From: an uncultured Clostridia bacterium
Lineage (GTDB): Bacteria > Bacillota > Clostridia > TANB77 > CAG-508
Direction of reading: 5' to 3'
Length of the DNA: 7,333 nucleotides
Assembly: GCA_947630255.1 (NCBI GenBank)
Contig: CANRGU010000061.1
Coordinates: 1 to 7,333 of the forward strand
The translations under genes were made by a program, and so were the position numbers. How positions within the stretch are numbered: position 1 is the stretch's first letter; each line of letters opens with the position of its first letter. A model generated the notes under the pieces. It was not told the DNA's origin. It searched no databases and saw nothing but the letters and a program-made list of their open reading frames with translations. Shown one piece after another: positions 6,585 to 7,333 of the stretch.

Positions 6585-6606
6585 GTTAGAGAAATCTAAC
6601 TTTTTT
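6583..6606 (+). terminator. Terminator after csaA (GAAA-loop hairpin)
   Basis: An 8-bp stem, aagttaga (6583-6590) with tctaactt (6595-6602), closed by a GAAA tetraloop and running into six T (6601-6606). The stem begins inside the csaA stop codon. Its 16-bp core at 6585-6600 is almost identical to the operator palindrome at 6646-6661 (see that entry). Confidence 0.82.
6585..6600. promoter_or_regulatory. Upstream operator-like copy inside the csaA terminator
   Basis: GTTAGAGAAATCTAAC matches the downstream palindrome GTTAGAGTACTCTAAC at 14 of 16 positions; both 6-nt arms (GTTAGA and TCTAAC) are identical and only two central bases differ. Centres are 61 bp apart, and the promoter lies between them. 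As DNA it could be a second binding site for the regulator encoded just downstream; as RNA it is a terminator stem. Binding is inferred. Confidence 0.45.
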
Positions 6607-6617
6607 ATTTATATATA

Positions 6618-6645
6618 TTGACAAACTGTGAAAAAGTAGTATAAT
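6618..6645 (+). promoter_or_regulatory. Full-consensus promoter of the regulator-sufC operon
   Basis: TTGACA (6618-6623) and TATAAT (6640-6645) are both perfect hexamers, 16 nt apart. It is the strongest promoter in the window by consensus. The operator palindrome starts at the base after the -10 and covers the predicted start near 6652, a classic position for repression, consistent with a strong promoter held down by a repressor. Confidence 0.85.
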
Positions 6646-6661
6646 GTTAGAGTACTCTAAC
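6646..6661. promoter_or_regulatory. Perfect 16-bp palindromic operator over the transcription start
   Basis: GTTAGAGTACTCTAAC is exactly self-complementary. It abuts the -10 hexamer and ends 3 nt before the Shine-Dalgarno. Dimeric winged-helix regulators bind such sites, and the adjacent gene encodes one, so autoregulation is the simplest reading. The outer TTAG/CTAA bases recall the TTAGG/CCTAA half-sites of DtxR boxes, though length and centre differ. Confidence 0.75.
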
Positions 6662-6678
6662 AAAAGGAGAGATTTTTT

Positions 6679-7194
6679 ATGCTTACAAAAATACAAGAAG
6701 AATATTTAAAAACTATATATATACTGCAAAATGAAGAAAAAAGAGCTAGGGTTACAGATATTGCTAAAATCTTGAATAAAACTAAACCTACTGTGAATTA
6801 TGCAATTACAAATTTAAAAGAAGAAGGGCTTGTAAATTACGAAACTTATGGCTCTATAACTTTAACAGAATCAGGGGAAAAACATGCTAAAAAGATTTTA
6901 GAGGCCTATGATATAGTTTATTTATTCTTAAATAGTATATTAGAAATTAAGCCAAATGAAGCAAAACAAGAAGCAGAAAAAATAAAGGCCACAATTAGTG
7001 ATGAAACACTTAATAAACTAGCAAAATATACACATAAAACTTTGGGGTTATATAGTTTAGAATGTGGGTATGATATAAATAATGAAAAATGTATGTCTTG
7101 CATGCGAAGAACGCGGAACAAAAAAATAGAATTCATGCAAAAGAGGACAGACCACTTTTGCCTAAAAAATAATAAAGAAAGGGTAAAACTATGA
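6679..7194 (+). CDS. DtxR/MntR-fold transcriptional regulator with a Cys-rich C-terminal tail; candidate suf operon regulator
   Basis: A 171-residue protein. The N-terminal winged helix-turn-helix (about 1-68; QEEYLKTIYIL, then RVTDIAKILNKTKPTVNYAITNLKEEGLVNYE, split for the recognition helix, and the wing ending SITLTESG) and the dimerisation domain (about 69-120, with EAEKIKATISDE) are DtxR-like. By alignment from memory to B. subtilis MntR ligands (D8, E11, H77, E99, E102, H103), the equivalents here are E8, K11, Y77, E100, K103 and A104, so most of the metal site is lost. Instead residues 121-171 hold C129, C138, C141 and C161 (spacing x8, x2, x19) and H159, a plausible Fe-S or zinc site. 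There is no SH3-like domain. Start: AGGAG at 6665-6669, 9 nt before ATG. The stop overlaps the sufC start (ATGA), so translation is coupled. Codons for the tail include CGA and CGG, unusual among these AGA-rich genes. Fold is fairly certain; Fe-S sensing and suf control are inferences. Confidence 0.82.
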   Translation: MLTKIQEEYLKTIYILQNEEKRARVTDIAKILNKTKPTVNYAITNLKEEGLVNYETYGSITLTESGEKHAKKILEAYDIVYLFLNSILEIKPNEAKQEAEKIKATISDETLNKLAKYTHKTLGLYSLECGYDINNEKCMSCMRRTRNKKIEFMQKRTDHFCLKNNKERVKL

Positions 7195-7333
7195 ATAACA
7201 ATTTATTAGAAATAAAAGATTTATATGTAAATGCAGAAGAAAAAGAAATATTAAAGGGAATGAATTTAAAAATAAATAAAGGTGAAATTCATGTAATAAT
7301 GGGACCAAATGGTTCAGGAAAATCTACAACAGC
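7191..7333 (+). CDS. sufC: SufC, Fe-S cluster assembly ABC ATPase (5' part, 3' end outside window)
   Basis: The first 47 residues read LLEIKDLYVNAEEKEILKG, then NKGEIHVIMGPNGSGKSTT. The Walker A is at 38-46 (GPNGSGKST). The combination KGE-I/V-H-x-IMGPNGSGKST, with histidine before the strand, distinguishes SufC from most transporter ATPases. SufC is the soluble ATPase that works with SufB (and SufD) as the scaffold for Fe-S cluster assembly; sufB, a cysteine desulfurase and SufU would be expected downstream. The GAAAGGG at 7177-7183 lies 7 nt before the ATG, which overlaps the previous gene's TGA by 4 nt. The Walker B, signature motif and the rest are beyond the window edge, so completeness cannot be judged. 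Confidence 0.88.
   Translation, partial: MNNNLLEIKDLYVNAEEKEILKGMNLKINKGEIHVIMGPNGSGKSTT

Noticed and set aside
1..7333. CRISPR arrays, insertion sequences, tRNA/rRNA genes, attachment sites
   Set aside because: No regularly spaced repeats, transposase genes, tRNA cloverleaf sequence or rRNA motifs were seen; gene order and composition look chromosomal.

Overview
The window is AT-rich, uses the standard code (TAA, TAG and TGA all act as stops) and strongly prefers AGA arginine codons. Every gene is on the + strand and most have a clear Shine-Dalgarno. Together with an oxygen-sensitive ribonucleotide reductase (NrdD/NrdG), a DUF362/DUF1893 pair and a SUF-type Fe-S gene, this points to a strictly anaerobic, low-GC Firmicute of the Clostridia, possibly a gut or uncultured lineage. 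The species cannot be named from this sequence.

Layout. (1) 1-857: the 3' end of an FtsX/MacB-type ABC permease, then a small permuted NlpC/P60-like (YiiX-type) putative peptidase. (2) 922-2255: a DUF362 protein and a DUF1893 protein, probably one transcript. (3) 2256-2465: a 210-nt gap with a candidate promoter, an 11-nt tandem repeat, a perfect 30-bp palindrome followed by eight T (strong terminator) and an extended -10 promoter just before nrdD. (4) 2466-5178: nrdD-nrdG, closed by a 15-bp-stem terminator. (5) 5182-6606: a promoter, a CaCA-family Ca2+(Na+)/H+ or Na+/Ca2+ antiporter, csaA and a GAAA-loop terminator. (6) 6618-7333: a consensus promoter with an operator, a DtxR-fold regulator and the start of sufC, which overlaps the regulator by 4 nt.

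The most interesting part is the last block. The regulator has the DtxR/MntR architecture but appears to have lost most canonical metal ligands. In their place it carries a Cys-rich C-terminal tail (C129, C138, C141, C161, with H159) and is translationally coupled to the Fe-S assembly ATPase SufC. Its promoter (TTGACA-N16-TATAAT) lies between two nearly identical 16-bp inverted repeats: a perfect palindrome over the predicted transcription start, and a 14/16 copy that also forms the stem of the csaA terminator. The natural hypothesis is an autoregulated, Fe-S- or redox-sensing repressor of a suf operon, built on a DtxR fold rather than the IscR or cyanobacterial SufR folds. This is inference from sequence and has not been demonstrated.

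The remaining genes are ordinary for anaerobes: dNTP synthesis (NrdDG), ion export, a small tRNA-binding-fold protein and conserved proteins of unknown function.
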